A DNA stretch of 64,000 nt, taken from contig NZ_LN832562.1 of the NCBI RefSeq assembly GCF_900005615.1, positions 310,001 to 374,000 of the forward strand. The letters run 5' to 3'. A program made the position numbers and the translations under genes. How positions within the stretch are numbered: position 1 is the stretch's first letter; each line of letters begins with the position of its first letter. Positions 10,776 to 19,941 of this stretch are shown piece by piece. This stretch comes from Paracoccus aminovorans (lineage in GTDB: Bacteria > Pseudomonadota > Alphaproteobacteria > Rhodobacterales > Rhodobacteraceae). Under the pieces are notes generated by a model. That model saw only the letters and a list, made by a program, of their open reading frames with translations, had not been told where the DNA came from and did not search any database.

Positions 10776-10940
10776 GTTGACAGGTTGCTTAAATGAGTCC
10801 CCGCTACGAGCCATCCTAGTCCGGATAGCGGGAAACTTGCCGCGAAACGGCAGGAAACTCCCGATTTTCGAGCCGGTTCTCGTCAGATCCAGAACCTTCC
10901 CGACCCCTCTCTCGGAGTACTTTTTCGGAAGCCTGTCAAC
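10776..10940. repeat. Degenerate ~165-bp intergenic repeat with inverted ends, copy B
   Basis: The better-preserved copy. It is bounded by GTTGACAGG (10776-10784) and its exact complement CCTGTCAAC (10932-10940); inverted similarity extends inward about 30 bases. Internally it can fold: CCGCTA pairs with TAGCGG around 10801-10835, and GCCG-CGAAA-CGGC forms a short hairpin near 10845. It sits in a 707-bp gene-free gap between ychF and a small ORF. No other feature is evident in that gap. Confidence 0.6.
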
Positions 10941-11112
10941 GCCATGGCTTCGCCGTGAAATTCCTGGTGGGGAATTCAACAATGGCGCCCTCCGGGTTTG
11001 CCGCCTGCAAGCACGGCAAGGCTTGGCGTGGCTGCGACCCACGGCAGGGTAACGTGATTGAACCAACGGCATCGTTGCGCGTTCCGCAGGTATAAAAGAA
11101 GCAGGGAACGAC

Positions 11113-11313
11113 ATGGCAGAGATTCCTAACGAACTCATCGGGCAGCTCCAGGCAGCGCTTTCGGCCTTGGCCGAGGCGCCGAAAGACGTCAGCGACCCCA
11201 TCAGCGAGCATGTCGGCCGCGAGGCGTCGATGGCGCTCGATGACCTGTTGGCGGCCAGCTATCAGATCGTCGAGGCGGCCGATCCGTTGCTCGACATCCT
11301 GCCGGCAGCCTGA
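11113..11313 (+). CDS. Small helical hypothetical protein (66 aa)
   Basis: A 66-residue acidic, Ala/Leu-rich ORF that looks largely helical (segments ELIGQLQAALSALAEAP and SYQIVEAADPLLDIL). GCAGGGA precedes the ATG at a reasonable distance. I recognise no family. It stands alone between the repeat-bearing gap and the deaminase gene. Codon choice resembles the neighbours, favouring a real gene, but conservation would have to confirm it. Confidence 0.45.
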   Translation: MAEIPNELIGQLQAALSALAEAPKDVSDPISEHVGREASMALDDLLAASYQIVEAADPLLDILPAA

Positions 11314-11561
11314 CTTTCGGATCGCCGTCGCTTCGGACGCCGGCCCGCCGCGCATCTGAACTGGCAAGCCGGCGCCGGGTTTCAAAACCGCTTGACAGGC
11401 GGGCGGTCGCCCCGGCAAGGTCGGGGGGGTCGCGGCGGTCTGCTGCGACGTTCATACCCGCTCAACCCAGGTTGATGACGATCCGGAGTTCGCGCCTCCT
11501 GGTACAGGGATCATAGCGACGCCGGCCTCTGGCCGGTTCACCTATGGGAACTGGAGGGGGC

Positions 11562-12914
11562 ATGACAGCCGATCTTCTTATTCACGATGCTTATATCTAT
11601 GTCGATCGCGGCTGGGAAATCCCGTCGGGATGGGTGGCGATCACCGGCAACCGCGTGACCGCCCTCGGCGACAGCGGCACCGAACCGGCGGCGAAGCGCC
11701 GCATCTCGGCCCACGGCAGGCTGGTCACGCCGGGCCTGATCAACTGCCACCATCACATGTACCAGAACCTGACCCGCTCCTATGCGCCGGTGACGAACGG
11801 CACCCTGTTCGAGTGGCTGACCGGGCTCTATCCGCTCTGGGCGGAACTGGACGCGGATTCGGTCTATCTGTCGACCTATGTCGCCATGGCCGAGCTGCTG
11901 CTGGGGGGCTGCACCACCTCGATGGACCACATGTATGTCCATCCCAAGCCCTTCCTGATCGACGCCCAGTTCAAGGCCGCGAACGAGATCGGCTATCGCT
12001 TCTATGCCACCCGCGGCTCGATGACGCGCTCGGTCGAGGATGGCGGGCTGCCGCCGGCTTCGGTGGTGCAGAAGGAAGACGTCATCCTGGAGGATTCGGT
12101 CCGGCTGGTCGAGACGTTCCACGACGCCGCTCCAGGGGCGATGAACCGCGTGGCCCTGGCGCCCTGTTCGCTGTTCTCGGTGACCGAGCGGATCATGTCG
12201 GAATCGGCGCGGCTGGCCGAGAAATACGACCTGCGCCTGCACACCCACCTGGCCGAGGACCCGCAGGAAGACACCTATTGCCAGGAGGTCTATGGCTGCA
12301 CCCCGGTCGAATATTTCGAACGCGTCGGCTGGGCCACGCCGCGCTCCTGGGTCGCGCATTTCATCTATCCCAAGCAGGACGAGATCAAGCGGCTAGCCCA
12401 TGCCGGGGTATGCACCGCGCAATGCCCCTGCTCGAACATGCTGATCGGCGGCGGGTCGGCGGACCTGATGGGCCTGCGGGCGCTGGGGATGCCTGTGGGG
12501 CTGGGCTGCGACGGCTCGGCCTCGACCGACAGCGCCTCGCTGTGGCTCGAAGCGCGCACGGCGCTGCTGCTTGGCCGCTACAAGAACGGGCCGCATTCGA
12601 TGTCGGCCCGCGACGCGCTGGACGCCGCGACGCGCGGCGGCGCCGCCTGCCTGGGCTGGGAGGACGAGATCGGGCACCTGAGGCCCGGGGCCTGCGCCGA
12701 CCTGGTGATCTGGCAGATGTCGGATGTCGCGCTGGCCGGCGCTCTGACCGACCCGGTCGAGGCGCTGCTGCGCTGCGGTCCGGCCACCGCCGGCACCACC
12801 ATCGTGAACGGCGTGCCGCTGGTCGAGAACGGCCTGCCGAACCTGCCCGGCCTGAACGACGTGCTGCGCGAGCACATGCAGCAGGCGCGGCGGATCCAGC
12901 GCCTGAACCCGTAA
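11562..12914 (+). CDS. 8-oxoguanine deaminase-type amidohydrolase
   Basis: A 450-residue metal-dependent amidohydrolase of the cytosine/guanine deaminase-like superfamily, most like bacterial 8-oxoguanine deaminases. The metal site shows CHHHMYQN after the LVTPGLI strand, a His in LHTHLAED, a later His in WVAHFIYP, and the Asp in GLGCDGSASTD. The start at 11562 follows GGAGGGGG; the upstream in-frame ATG at 11544 lies before that ribosome site. A nucleobase permease follows after 40 bp, supporting a purine substrate. Guanine or triazine deamination are alternatives. Confidence 0.82.
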   Translation: MTADLLIHDAYIYVDRGWEIPSGWVAITGNRVTALGDSGTEPAAKRRISAHGRLVTPGLINCHHHMYQNLTRSYAPVTNGTLFEWLTGLYPLWAELDADSVYLSTYVAMAELLLGGCTTSMDHMYVHPKPFLIDAQFKAANEIGYRFYATRGSMTRSVEDGGLPPASVVQKEDVILEDSVRLVETFHDAAPGAMNRVALAPCSLFSVTERIMSESARLAEKYDLRLHTHLAEDPQEDTYCQEVYGCTPVEYFERVGWATPRSWVAHFIYPKQDEIKRLAHAGVCTAQCPCSNMLIGGGSADLMGLRALGMPVGLGCDGSASTDSASLWLEARTALLLGRYKNGPHSMSARDALDAATRGGAACLGWEDEIGHLRPGACADLVIWQMSDVALAGALTDPVEALLRCGPATAGTTIVNGVPLVENGLPNLPGLNDVLREHMQQARRIQRLNP

Positions 12915-12954
12915 CCCGGCAACGCCTTCGAACCGGTCAGGGGGAGGAACCATC

Positions 12955-14322
12955 ATGGCCATGGAACGTCATATCGACGCAGGACAGGACAACGCGGGGG
13001 ACGTCGGCAGCGTCGAGGAGCTCATCCCCCTTCCGAAACGGGTCGTTCTGGGCGCCCAGCAGGCGCTGGTCTCGAACGCCTGGCTGGACCCGATCTTCAT
13101 CGCCTCGGTGACGGGCTTCTCGGCCGGGCTGGCCACCAATCTGGTCTCGGCGACCTTCCTGGCGGCCGGGATCGTGACCTTCGTGCAAAGCACGAAACTG
13201 GTCCGGCTGCCCATCGTGCAGGGGCCGTCCTCGGCCTTCTCGCCGCTCGCCATCGGCTATTACAAGGCGGGCACCATCGCCTCGGCGGGCCTTGGGCTGT
13301 TCATCGGCGCGGCGCTGGTGTTTCTGGCGGCGATCAGCGGCCAGTTCGCCAGGATCCGCACGGTGCTGTCGAAATCCGTCCCGGGCGCCATCATCACCCT
13401 GGTCGGCATTTCGCTGACCGGCTTCGCCTTCATGGAGTTCTTCGGCGGCCCGGGCAGCCCGGATTTCGGCACCGGCCACAGCCTGCTGATCGCGTCGCTG
13501 ACCATGGGCGCGGTGGTGGTCTGCTCGGGTCTCGGGGGGCGGTTTCGGACCTTCGGCTTCCTGATCGGGCTGGTCGTCGGCAATGTCGCGGCGGCCGTGG
13601 CGGGGCTGCTCGACTATGGCGGGGTTGGCGCCGCGCCGTGGCTGGCCCTGCCGAAGCTGCTGCCCTATGGCGCCTGGAGCTTCGACCTGGGAATCACCCT
13701 GACCATGGTCATCGTCTTTTTTGTCGCCGTCGTCGAGGCGGTCGGGATGTACGAGGCCACCGCGCTCTTGACCCGTACGCCGCTGACCGACCGGCGCATC
13801 AACATGGGCATTGCGGGCGAGGCCGGCGGATCGATGCTGTCGGCGCTGATGGGGGCCTTCGGCACCACGGCCTATGCGCAGAACCTGGGCGTGGTGAAGC
13901 TGACTGGCGTCGCCAGCCGGCATGTGGTGCGGGTGACCGGGATCATCTTCATCCTTCTGGCCTTCATTCCCAAGGTCGGCGCCATCCTGGTCGCAACTCC
14001 TGCCCCGGTCATCGGCGGGCTGTTCATCCCGGCGGCGGCGACGGTTATCATGGCCGGCATCCAGATGGCGGGGATTGAGCGTCATAGCCCGGCCCGGAAC
14101 CTGGTGGCGCCGCTGGGCATCATGGCGGGCCTCGGCGTGCCGCCGCTGGCCGATGCGCTGGCCCCGTCCCTGCATCCGGTCCTGGCAGAGATGGCGCATC
14201 ATTCCATCGTCGTCGGCTCGGTAGTCGCCATCCTGGCCGAGCTGGTGCTGGTGCAGCTGCCCAGGGCTCTGGGAGCGACGGCCGACGAGCGCGGAGAACA
14301 GGCGCAGGGCGGAAAGGACTGA
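12955..14322 (+). CDS. NCS2-family nucleobase:cation symporter
   Basis: A 455-residue membrane protein of the nucleobase-ascorbate (NCS2/UraA) family. The family motif QGPSSAF sits in an early segment, and the second half carries the signature region GSMLSALMGAFGTTAYAQN followed by GVASR. About 12-14 hydrophobic segments are visible. It probably imports a purine (xanthine, uric acid or an oxidised guanine) by proton symport for the deaminase encoded just upstream. GGAGGAACC precedes the ATG at 12955. Confidence 0.88.
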   Translation: MAMERHIDAGQDNAGDVGSVEELIPLPKRVVLGAQQALVSNAWLDPIFIASVTGFSAGLATNLVSATFLAAGIVTFVQSTKLVRLPIVQGPSSAFSPLAIGYYKAGTIASAGLGLFIGAALVFLAAISGQFARIRTVLSKSVPGAIITLVGISLTGFAFMEFFGGPGSPDFGTGHSLLIASLTMGAVVVCSGLGGRFRTFGFLIGLVVGNVAAAVAGLLDYGGVGAAPWLALPKLLPYGAWSFDLGITLTMVIVFFVAVVEAVGMYEATALLTRTPLTDRRINMGIAGEAGGSMLSALMGAFGTTAYAQNLGVVKLTGVASRHVVRVTGIIFILLAFIPKVGAILVATPAPVIGGLFIPAAATVIMAGIQMAGIERHSPARNLVAPLGIMAGLGVPPLADALAPSLHPVLAEMAHHSIVVGSVVAILAELVLVQLPRALGATADERGEQAQGGKD

Positions 14323-15010
14323 CGGCGTTGCAGCGCCGGCGACCCAAGGGGCCGGGCATCCGGCCGGCGCCGCGCAGCCTCGACAGCGGGGTTTGGCGAT
14401 AACTCGGTCGCGGGTTCGTCGGGGAAGGTGCCGAGGACGAGCCCGCTGCGCGCCGATGGCGAGCCGTCGTTTCGCCGATGAACCACTCGCAGGCACCGTG
14501 CGCGCGGTCGATGCTGAGCGGGTACAGGGAGGTAAAATTCGTCTTTGCCACGGGGGAAAGCCGGCTCTTTCGCAAGCAGGTCTTTGCGGAGCGCCGCTGG
14601 CACGGTTTCCCGTCCGCGATCTCGCTGCAGGCGCCAGCCGCGACGATATCTTGTGATTGCAGCCGCGGGTGCGCGACTATTCCGGCGCTATGGCAATCTG
14701 CTCCGCCAGGACAACGCCGTCCGCGAGTTGCTGGGCAAGTCGGCGAAACTGACGGTCATCGCCGTATAGCAATGGGACAGTGCAGAGGAAGAGCTCCGCC
14801 AGTTGACCACCGAAGGGTCATAGAAGCACTCCCTTTATCACACCCTTTTTGGCCCCCAGCCCGACCACGCTTCCACTGGTCAAACGCAAAGACTACTCAT
14901 AAAAATTGCCTATAAAATCGGCAAATGGCGGTCTTTCGCCGCCGCGCTTTTATTCATACGTTGATATGAAGGCATGTAGCGGCACTGCACGCAAGCAACA
15001 GGAGGTGAGG
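14323..15010. other. Gene-poor region after the permease
   Basis: No convincing gene. Short frames on both strands between 14.39 and 14.92 kb show no recognisable domain or good ribosome site. The last ~120 bases become AT-rich (runs such as ATAAAAATTGCC around 14900) and may be the promoter of the small gene at 15011. Confidence 0.4.
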
Positions 15011-15136
15011 ATGCCGCATCAGACATTTCTTGCATCGGCGATGGTCGCGAGCATCGTGACTGGGGCCACGTTCGCGACGGCATCGGTGATGGCGCTACAG
15101 GCAATGGGCATCTGGATCGGGACGGCGGACTTCTGA
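15011..15136 (+). CDS. 41-aa single-span membrane peptide
   Basis: A 41-residue ORF with an unusually strong ribosome site (AGGAGGTGAGG just before the ATG). The peptide has a short polar start and one hydrophobic span (roughly residues 6-33), rich in Ala, Val and Thr. I recognise no family. The strong translation signal and the AT-rich promoter-like upstream DNA suggest it is expressed. It could be a small membrane regulator or a type I toxin-like peptide; neither can be shown. Confidence 0.5.
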   Translation: MPHQTFLASAMVASIVTGATFATASVMALQAMGIWIGTADF

Positions 15137-15549
15137 CAGGACGGCCTTTCCCGCAGGAGATCAGTCAATAATCGCCGCGCCGGCGCAATCCTCCGACGTT
15201 ACGGCCGTCCACACAGATGCGCGAGGCTTAAGGGCGGTGGCAAAGCCCGTTCTGTTGCACCGAAACTTGGTGACGCGGGCGCCGATGAAATCTGCGCCGG
15301 AAAGCGCCGCCTGCCGCCGCAGCAGCGCGACCATGGCTCGGCCATTGATGCCGGGCAAAAAGCCGGGGACAGATCCTGAGGCAGCGGCGACGCAGCCCGG
15401 CCGTTGCCGGCATCGGTTCCCACGCGGCGGAAACGGCCCAGATAGTCAGCGTTCCGGCGCGGCTGTTGTCGATTCCCAGGCGCGGGCTTCGCAGGGCAGC
15501 GCGTGCGCCGAAAGCGGCCCATGCCGGCCACGGGAGTTTCCTGCGGACT
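15137..15549. other. Gene-free gap upstream of the CAP lipoprotein's 3' end
   Basis: Overlapping GC-rich frames exist on both strands but none carries a recognisable motif or ribosome site. I see no hairpin with a T-run, repeat or operator here. Confidence 0.4.
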
Positions 15550-16101
15550 TCAGCCGCCGGGGGCGGCATAAATCGCCGACCAGAAGCGGGTCCGCCCATC
15601 CGCCGCCGTGGCCTCGCCCATGCCGAATTCGCGGACCTGGGGGATCAGCATATTGGCCCGGTGGCCACCCGAGCCGCTCCAGGCGCGCAGAGTCTGCTCG
15701 ACGCCGTAGGGGCCGGCGGCGATGTTCTCGGCGGCGATCCGGGGGGCGTATCCCGCGGCCTTGATCCGTTGCGCCGGGCCACTGCTGCGGCTGCCGGCAT
15801 GGGCCATCCGTCCGCTTCGGGCCATGTCGCAGGCATGCGCGGCAGCGGCGCTGGCCAGCAGGGCATTGGCGGCGACCGGGGGCAGTCCGGCCTGGCGGCG
15901 CGCGCGGTTGGTCGCGGTCAGGCCCGCTGCGGTCACCGCCGGGCTGGAGGCGCGGCATTCGACCTGCCCCGGTGCCGCGGCCTGCACCACTCCGCCCTTG
16001 GCCGGGCCCGCGGTGGTGCCGGTCGGTTCGGGCGCGCAGGCCGCTGGCAGGATGCAGGCCAGCAGCAAGGCGAAGGAAGCAATCGGGTTTTCTTGCAGCA
16101 T
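15550..16101 (-). CDS. CAP/SCP-domain lipoprotein
   Basis: A 183-residue secreted protein. The N-terminus is a lipoprotein signal (FALLLACILPAAC) whose acylated Cys could be either of two. The mature part is a short CAP (cysteine-rich secretory, antigen 5, PR-1) domain: TNRARRQAGLPPV, HACDMARSGRMAHAGS, the ENIAAG block, and GHRANMLIPQVREFGMG. The function of bacterial CAP proteins is mostly unknown. AGGAGAAGGA precedes the start at 16101; an in-frame start further upstream would disrupt the signal peptide. Confidence 0.85.
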   Translation of the reverse strand: MLQENPIASFALLLACILPAACAPEPTGTTAGPAKGGVVQAAAPGQVECRASSPAVTAAGLTATNRARRQAGLPPVAANALLASAAAAHACDMARSGRMAHAGSRSSGPAQRIKAAGYAPRIAAENIAAGPYGVEQTLRAWSGSGGHRANMLIPQVREFGMGEATAADGRTRFWSAIYAAPGG

Positions 16102-16329
16102 CGTCCTTCTCCTGATCGGGTCGGGGACTGCCTGCAGCAAGGACGCAAAACCGACAGCAATCACCGGTGTCATGCACCGCATGATCATGCAAAAGGCGAG
16201 TCGCTATGGCTAGAAACCCGCTTGAAGAGATCAACTTCCGGAAGAGCGATCGGTTCCGCCTGGCATCAGGAACAAATGGCGGCGTTCGGCGGTTGACCCG
16301 GACCAGCCCTGATGCAGGAGGAACGAGCG

Positions 16330-16428
16330 ATGGCCGATGCAAGCCGCAAGACATTCGGCGCAGGCCGGCAGGACCAGGACAGGGTCATGCGTCGGGCGGG
16401 CTGGCTCCGGAAGAGGGCGAGCGCATGA
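16330..16428 (+). CDS. Possible 32-aa leader peptide upstream of ku
   Basis: A 32-codon ORF, basic in composition (MADASRKTFGAG at the start, WLRKRASA at the end), preceded by a strong AGGAGG ribosome site. Its stop overlaps the ATG of the next small ORF (ATGA at 16425-16428). It begins a chain of three overlapping reading frames ending in ku. No family is recognised. Confidence 0.4.
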   Translation: MADASRKTFGAGRQDQDRVMRRAGWLRKRASA

Positions 16429-16589
16429 CCGCGAATGCAGTGCTTTCGAACCGCGACGATACGTGGCATTCGCATCCGCGCGGGCTGGACACCCGGCAGC
16501 GTCAGGACAGTGCCCGCAACCGCATGGACGCGGCAAAGGCCGCGGACCTGCCTGGGCGCGGGCCCGCAGCCAGTCGCGGCTCACCCTGA
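16425..16589 (+). CDS. Possible 54-aa protein translationally coupled to ku
   Basis: A 54-residue hydrophilic, Arg/Asp-rich ORF starting at an ATGA overlap with the 32-aa frame and ending in a TGATG overlap with ku. The ku ATG has no evident ribosome site of its own, so re-initiation from this frame is a plausible way to translate ku. No domain is recognised. Confidence 0.4.
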   Translation: MTANAVLSNRDDTWHSHPRGLDTRQRQDSARNRMDAAKAADLPGRGPAASRGSP

Positions 16590-17395
16590 TGGCACCGCGT
16601 TCCTTCTGGAAAGGCTATCTGAAGCTGTCGCTGGTCACCTGCCCGGTGTCGATGATGCCGGCGACCGGCGAGGGCGAGAAGCTGCGCTTCCACACGCTGA
16701 ACGCCCGGACCGGCCATCGCGTTCTCAGCCAGTATGTCGATGCCGCGACCGGCAAGCCGGTGGCCGAAGACGCCGCGGTCAAGGGTTATCCCCGCGGCGA
16801 GGACGACTATGTCCTGCTCGAGGATGACGAGATCGACGCGGTGGCGCTGGAAAGCACCCGCACCATCGACATCGACATGTTCGTGCCCGCCGATTCCATC
16901 GGCTGGATCTGGTACGACAAGCCGCATTACCTGGTGCCCGACGATCCCATCGGCGAAGAGGCCTTTTGCGTGATCCGCGACGCCATGGCTGCAACCGGAA
17001 CCGTGGGCATCTCGCGGCTGGTGCTCTATCGCCGCGAGCGCGCGGTGATGCTGGAGCCGCGCGACAAGGGCATCGTGCTGTGGACCCTGCGCTATGGCGA
17101 CGAGGTGCGGCCCGAGGCGGATTATTTCCAGGACATCGACGAAGGCAAGGTCGATGCCGGGCTGCTGAAGCTGGTAACCCGGCTGATCGACGAACGCAAG
17201 GCGCCCTGGGATCCGGCCATGGTCGCGGACCCGGTGCAGGACCGGCTGCTGGATATCATCGCCGCCAAGGCCAAGGGACGCAAACGTGCGGCGAAGCCCA
17301 AGGCGGATAAGCCCCCGGCGGCGGGCAATGTCGTCAACATCATGGATGCGCTGAAGAAAAGCATTGCCGCCGAAAGCAAGGGCAAGCGGCGCTAG
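16589..17395 (+). CDS. ku: Ku homodimeric DNA end-binding protein (NHEJ)
   Basis: A 268-residue bacterial Ku. It encircles broken DNA ends and recruits LigD for non-homologous end joining. Family features are FWKGYLKLSLVTCPV at the N-terminus, a GYPRGEDDYVLLEDDEI block, IDMFVPADSIGWIWYDKPH, and a Lys-rich C-terminal tail (from about residue 225). The start is set by homology and by the TGATG overlap with the preceding small ORF. Its stop overlaps the stop of convergent ligD within a CTAG palindrome (17392-17395). Confidence 0.95.
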   Translation: MAPRSFWKGYLKLSLVTCPVSMMPATGEGEKLRFHTLNARTGHRVLSQYVDAATGKPVAEDAAVKGYPRGEDDYVLLEDDEIDAVALESTRTIDIDMFVPADSIGWIWYDKPHYLVPDDPIGEEAFCVIRDAMAATGTVGISRLVLYRRERAVMLEPRDKGIVLWTLRYGDEVRPEADYFQDIDEGKVDAGLLKLVTRLIDERKAPWDPAMVADPVQDRLLDIIAAKAKGRKRAAKPKADKPPAAGNVVNIMDALKKSIAAESKGKRR

Positions 17396-19941
17396 GCTTT
17401 CTTCCGCCCGGTTTTCGGCGCCTTCAGCGGCACGGCGGCGGCGCGAAAGCCCTCCCAGGGGTCGGCGGCCAGCGTGGCCAGCCGGGTGGGCATGTTCTGG
17501 ATGGTGAACCAGGCGGGGCCGATGCCCTCGTCCAGTTCCTCCCAGCGCAGCGGGGCCGAAACGGCGGCGCCAGGCCGGGCGCGGGTGGAATAGGCGGCGA
17601 CCGCGGTGGCGCCGCGCTGGTTGCGCAGATAGTCGATCAGGATCTTGCCGCGGCGCTTGGCCTTGCTGATGGTCGATACATAGCGGTCCGGGTCGTCCGC
17701 CGCCATGGCATCGGCCATGGCCTTGGTGAAGGCCTTGACCGCCGGCCATTCCGCCTGCGGCCGCAGCGGCGCCACGACATGCAGCCCCTTGCCGCCCGAG
17801 GTCTTGACGAAGGCGGAAAGCCCGTGATCCTCGAACCGCCGGCGCAATTCGCGCGCCGCGGCGATGACCGCCGACCACTCCACCGCCTCGCCCGGGTCCA
17901 GGTCCATGGTGATCAGGTCCGGCCGTTCCCAATCGGCCAGGGTCGAGCCCCAGGGGTGGATCTCCAGCGTCGCGGATTGCACCAGCCCCATCAGCCCGTC
18001 CAGGTCCTCGATCGCGATCAGCGGCTCGCCCTGGGGATCCTTGGGGTCCTGCACCTGCACGACATGCGGGCTGATGCCCTTCCAGGCGTGCTTCTGGAAG
18101 AACTTCTCGCCCTCGATGCCGTTCGGGCAGCGCAGCAGGGCCAGCGGGCGGCCGGTGATCCAGGGGGAGATATGGCGCCAGACCTCGGCGTAATAATCGG
18201 CGAGCCCTTCCTTGGTGACGCCTTCGGCGGGCCAATAGATCCGGTCGGGATGGGTCAGCCGCACCCGGCGGCGCTGGGGGGCGGGGACCTTGGCGGCCGG
18301 CTTGGCGGTTTCGCGCACGATCTCCTCCGGTTGCTTGTCCTCGCGGATGCCGCGAAAGGCGGCGTGACGCAGGTGGCCGTCGGCGGTCCAGGCGCGGAAC
18401 TCGACCTCGGCCACCAGTTCGGGGCGCACGAAACGGGCCTGCCGCGCCTCTTCGGCGGTCAGGGGCGCGGCGAACGGGCTTTCGGGGATGCGCAGCCGTT
18501 CCAGGCGGCGGAACAGGTCCTCGGCCACGGCGGCGGAAAAACCGGTGCCGACCCGGCCGACATGCTCCAGCCCGCCGTCCCCATAGACGCCCAGGATCAG
18601 CGAGCCGATGGCCCTGCGCGAGACCGAGGAGGGCACATAGCCCGCGACCACGAACTCCTGCCGGGCCGAGCATTTCGACTTGACCCAGGACTTGCCGCGC
18701 CCGGTCCGATAGGGGCCGTCGCGCAGTTTCGACACGATCCCCTCCAGGCTCAGCCGGCAGGCGTGGCGCAGCACCAGGGCGCCGCTTTCGTCGAAATGGC
18801 CGCTGTAGCGCAACGGCCCGCCCTCTGCGCCCAGCAACTGCGCCAGCAGCGCCTTGCGCTCGACCAGCGCCGCCCCGCGCAGGTCGTAGCCGTCCAGATA
18901 GAGCAGGTCGAAGGCGTAGAAGGCGAAGCGGTCGTCGCGCCCGGCGCTGAGATCGGCCTGCAGGGCCGAGAAATCCGAGGCGCCGGCGTCGGTCTCGACC
19001 ACCAACTCGCCGTCGAGGATCGCGGACCCGACCGGCAGGTCGCGCAGCGCCTGCGGCACCGCCTTGCCGAAGCGCGCGGTCCAGTCCAGCCCGCTGCGGG
19101 TCAGCAGCTTGACCCGCCCGGCCTCGATGCGGGCCTGCAGGCGATAGCCGTCGAACTTGATCTCGTGCAGCCAGCGGTCGCCCTGCGGCGCGGCCGAGAC
19201 CAGCGTGGCCAGCATCGGCGGGACGAAGCCCGGCATCGCCGCCTTGCGGGCGCCCTTGACCTGTGCCGGCTCGGGTGGGTCCGGGCTTGGGCGAGGATCG
19301 GGCGTCGGCTCGGGAGTCTTTGCAGCCCGGGCCGACGTCTTGCGGATACGCCCGGTCTTCGAGGACCAGCCCGGTGCCTCGCCGGCGACATCGGCGATCA
19401 CCCGTCCGGTCTTGACCGATTCCGGCCGCTCTTCCAGGATGTCGGGCGCGTCCTCGCCGCGGGCGAAATCGTCTTCGCCCTTGATCAGCAGCCAGTTCTC
19501 GCGTTTTTCGCGCGGCTTGCCGCGCATGCGGACCAGATGCCAGCGCCCGCCCAGCTTTTCGCCGTGAAGGGTGAATTCCAGATGTCCCTTGGCATAGGCC
19601 TGATGCGGATCGCCCTCGGGCGTCCAAGTGCCGCGGTCCCAAAGAATAACGGTGCCGCCGCCGTATTCGCCTTTCGGGATGGTGCCCTCGAAATCGCCGT
19701 ATTCCAGCGGGTGGTCCTCGACATGCACCGCCAGGCGCTTTTCGCCAGGGACCAGGCTGGGACCCTTGGCGACGGCCCAGCTTTTCAGCACGCCGTCCAG
19801 CTCCAGCCGAAAGTCGTAATGCAGTCGGGTGGCGGCATGTTTCTGGATCACGAAGGCATGGCCTGTCCTGCGCCGCCGTCCGCCGCGGGGCTCGGGCGTG
19901 GCCGAAAAATCCCGCTTCTCGCGATAGGTTTCAAGCGCCAT
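17392..19941 (-). CDS. ligD: Multidomain ATP-dependent DNA ligase LigD
   Basis: An 849-residue LigD with three modules in the order phosphoesterase, ligase, polymerase. The N-terminal 3'-phosphoesterase spans about residues 20-180 (FVIQKHAATRLHYDFRLELD). The ligase has its nucleotidyl Lys near residue 262 in EIKFDGYR. The C-terminal primase-like polymerase carries the MDLDPG metal motif and TSGGKGLHV. A Pro-rich linker joins the first two. It processes and seals ends held by Ku, whose gene is convergent and shares overlapping stop codons. The start at 19941 is chosen by homology; a TTG at 19959 is possible. Confidence 0.95.
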   Translation of the reverse strand: MALETYREKRDFSATPEPRGGRRRRTGHAFVIQKHAATRLHYDFRLELDGVLKSWAVAKGPSLVPGEKRLAVHVEDHPLEYGDFEGTIPKGEYGGGTVILWDRGTWTPEGDPHQAYAKGHLEFTLHGEKLGGRWHLVRMRGKPREKRENWLLIKGEDDFARGEDAPDILEERPESVKTGRVIADVAGEAPGWSSKTGRIRKTSARAAKTPEPTPDPRPSPDPPEPAQVKGARKAAMPGFVPPMLATLVSAAPQGDRWLHEIKFDGYRLQARIEAGRVKLLTRSGLDWTARFGKAVPQALRDLPVGSAILDGELVVETDAGASDFSALQADLSAGRDDRFAFYAFDLLYLDGYDLRGAALVERKALLAQLLGAEGGPLRYSGHFDESGALVLRHACRLSLEGIVSKLRDGPYRTGRGKSWVKSKCSARQEFVVAGYVPSSVSRRAIGSLILGVYGDGGLEHVGRVGTGFSAAVAEDLFRRLERLRIPESPFAAPLTAEEARQARFVRPELVAEVEFRAWTADGHLRHAAFRGIREDKQPEEIVRETAKPAAKVPAPQRRRVRLTHPDRIYWPAEGVTKEGLADYYAEVWRHISPWITGRPLALLRCPNGIEGEKFFQKHAWKGISPHVVQVQDPKDPQGEPLIAIEDLDGLMGLVQSATLEIHPWGSTLADWERPDLITMDLDPGEAVEWSAVIAAARELRRRFEDHGLSAFVKTSGGKGLHVVAPLRPQAEWPAVKAFTKAMADAMAADDPDRYVSTISKAKRRGKILIDYLRNQRGATAVAAYSTRARPGAAVSAPLRWEELDEGIGPAWFTIQNMPTRLATLAADPWEGFRAAAVPLKAPKTGRKKA

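Noticed and set aside
14393..14915. Short frames after the NCS2 permease
   Set aside because: Several overlap in different frames, none with a domain, ribosome site or neighbour logic.
16502..19642. 1,046-codon minus-strand frame overlapping ligD and ku
   Set aside because: It runs out of frame through ligD and antisense to ku, is Arg/Gly/Pro-rich, and lacks family motifs.
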